The notes beneath the pieces were generated by a model. That model worked only from the letters and a program-made list of their open reading frames with translations, had not been told where the DNA came from and made no database searches. From Xylanibacter oryzae DSM 17970 (GTDB lineage Bacteria > Bacteroidota > Bacteroidia > Bacteroidales > Bacteroidaceae), in the NCBI RefSeq assembly GCF_000585355.1, contig NZ_KK073873.1, positions 2,151,703 through 2,215,702 of the forward strand: DNA of 64,000 nt, read 5' to 3'. Within the stretch, counting starts at the first letter, position 1. The number at the start of each line of letters is the position of its first letter. Shown piece after piece: positions 63,742 through 64,000 of the stretch. Both the position numbers and the translations under genes were made by a program.

Positions 63742-64000
63742 TTATTTATCATTAGTTTTAGCGTCTGATGCTTTCGTCTCGACAAAGAGTGTGACGTGGT
63801 TAGAACGTTTACGGATTCTGAAACCTCTTCCCTGAGGTGCTGGTCTCATACGCTTGAGAGTTACGCCTTCATCAACGAAGACCTTACTAATGTATAATTC
63901 ACCATCCTCAGCTTTGCGGTCATTCTTTGTTTCCCAGTTTGCAATAGCAGAGCGGAGAAGTTTCTCTACGTCAGCTGCTGCAGCTTTTTTAGAGAACTTC
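63742..64000 (-). CDS. rplV: 50S ribosomal protein L22 (5' part beyond window)
   Basis: The 3' end of rplV, cut by the window edge. About 85 codons are visible, including the [16 protein letters not shown] helix, the [20 protein letters not shown] beta-hairpin loop that lines the exit tunnel, and a short lysine-rich tail. Its stop lies eight bases from the rpsC start. No defect in the visible part. Confidence 0.95.
   Translation of the reverse strand, partial: KFSKKAAAADVEKLLRSAIANWETKNDRKAEDGELYISKVFVDEGVTLKRMRPAPQGRGFRIRKRSNHVTLFVETKASDAKTNDK

Overview
The window is a chromosomal segment of an AT-rich member of the Bacteroidota, most likely a Prevotella-like Bacteroidales. The case rests on several points. 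Almost every transcription unit starts from a Bacteroidota-type -7 box (TAnnTTTG, here mostly TAnCTTTG or TAnTTTTG). Shine-Dalgarno sequences are essentially absent. GldH, a PorT-family protein, a DUF4831 protein and a GIN/DUF2807 lipoprotein are present. LptF/G is a long single-gene form, and L36 and S14 are zinc-free. The sequence is almost wholly chromosomal core; I see no intact mobile element, prophage, CRISPR array or rRNA.

Layout. (1) 0-3.8 kb, plus strand: metF-holB-ricT-like-gldH. It converges on (2) 3.8-10.2 kb, minus strand: a cell-shape operon read purH(IMP cyclohydrolase half)-mreB-mreC-mreD-mrdA-rodA. (3) 10.5 kb: a tRNA with CAU anticodon. (4) 10.7-15.7 kb, plus strand: START-like protein, LptF/G permease, ribBA, aminotransferase. 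(5) 15.8-21.3 kb, plus strand: a Ton-system operon (exbB-exbD-exbD-tonB) carrying a PstS-like lipoprotein and a TPR protein. (6) 21.4-24.1 kb: a 56-residue 2[4Fe-4S] ferredoxin missed by longer-ORF calling, a PorT-family protein, and a 5'-nucleotidase whose two domains are separate genes in swapped order. (7) 24.2-26.5 kb: rplS, a small unknown gene, the stand-alone AICAR transformylase that complements the half-length purH of region 2, and a small basic protein. (8) 26.5-30.8 kb, minus strand: hpt-adk-obgE-pgeF and a double-M23 peptidase. (9) 30.9-34.6 kb: nnrDE, a DUF4831 protein, fba. (10) 34.9-41.4 kb: a LytS/LytTR-type two-component pair, a GH43 glycosidase and a membrane-anchored MutS-like ATPase.

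(11) 41.4-42.4 kb is the only sizeable gene-free stretch. It holds a diverged inverted repeat with a three-unit 22-bp tandem repeat between its arms, and looks like a decayed mobile or repeated element. (12) 42.4-48.3 kb, minus strand: a GIN-domain lipoprotein with a 34-bp near-perfect palindrome on its promoter, a TPR sensor kinase, and a 986-residue protein fusing two receiver-like domains to a PPDK/PEP-synthase-type ATP-grasp domain. This last pair is the best candidate here for an undescribed signalling system. (13) 48.5-52.3 kb: metY, gdhA, a glycine-zipper lipoprotein. (14) 52.4 kb to the end, minus strand: the S10/spc/alpha ribosomal cluster from rplV (cut by the window edge) to rplQ, including secY, map, infA, rpmJ and rpoA.

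The genes work together in recognisable modules: envelope growth (Mre/RodA/PBP2, LptF/G, PgeF, M23), energised outer-membrane transport (Ton operon), one-carbon and purine metabolism (MetF, both PurH halves, Hpt, Adk), nitrogen and sulfur assimilation (GdhA, MetY), and translation. Calls for unknown or regulatory elements are inference from sequence pattern alone; no database search was possible.
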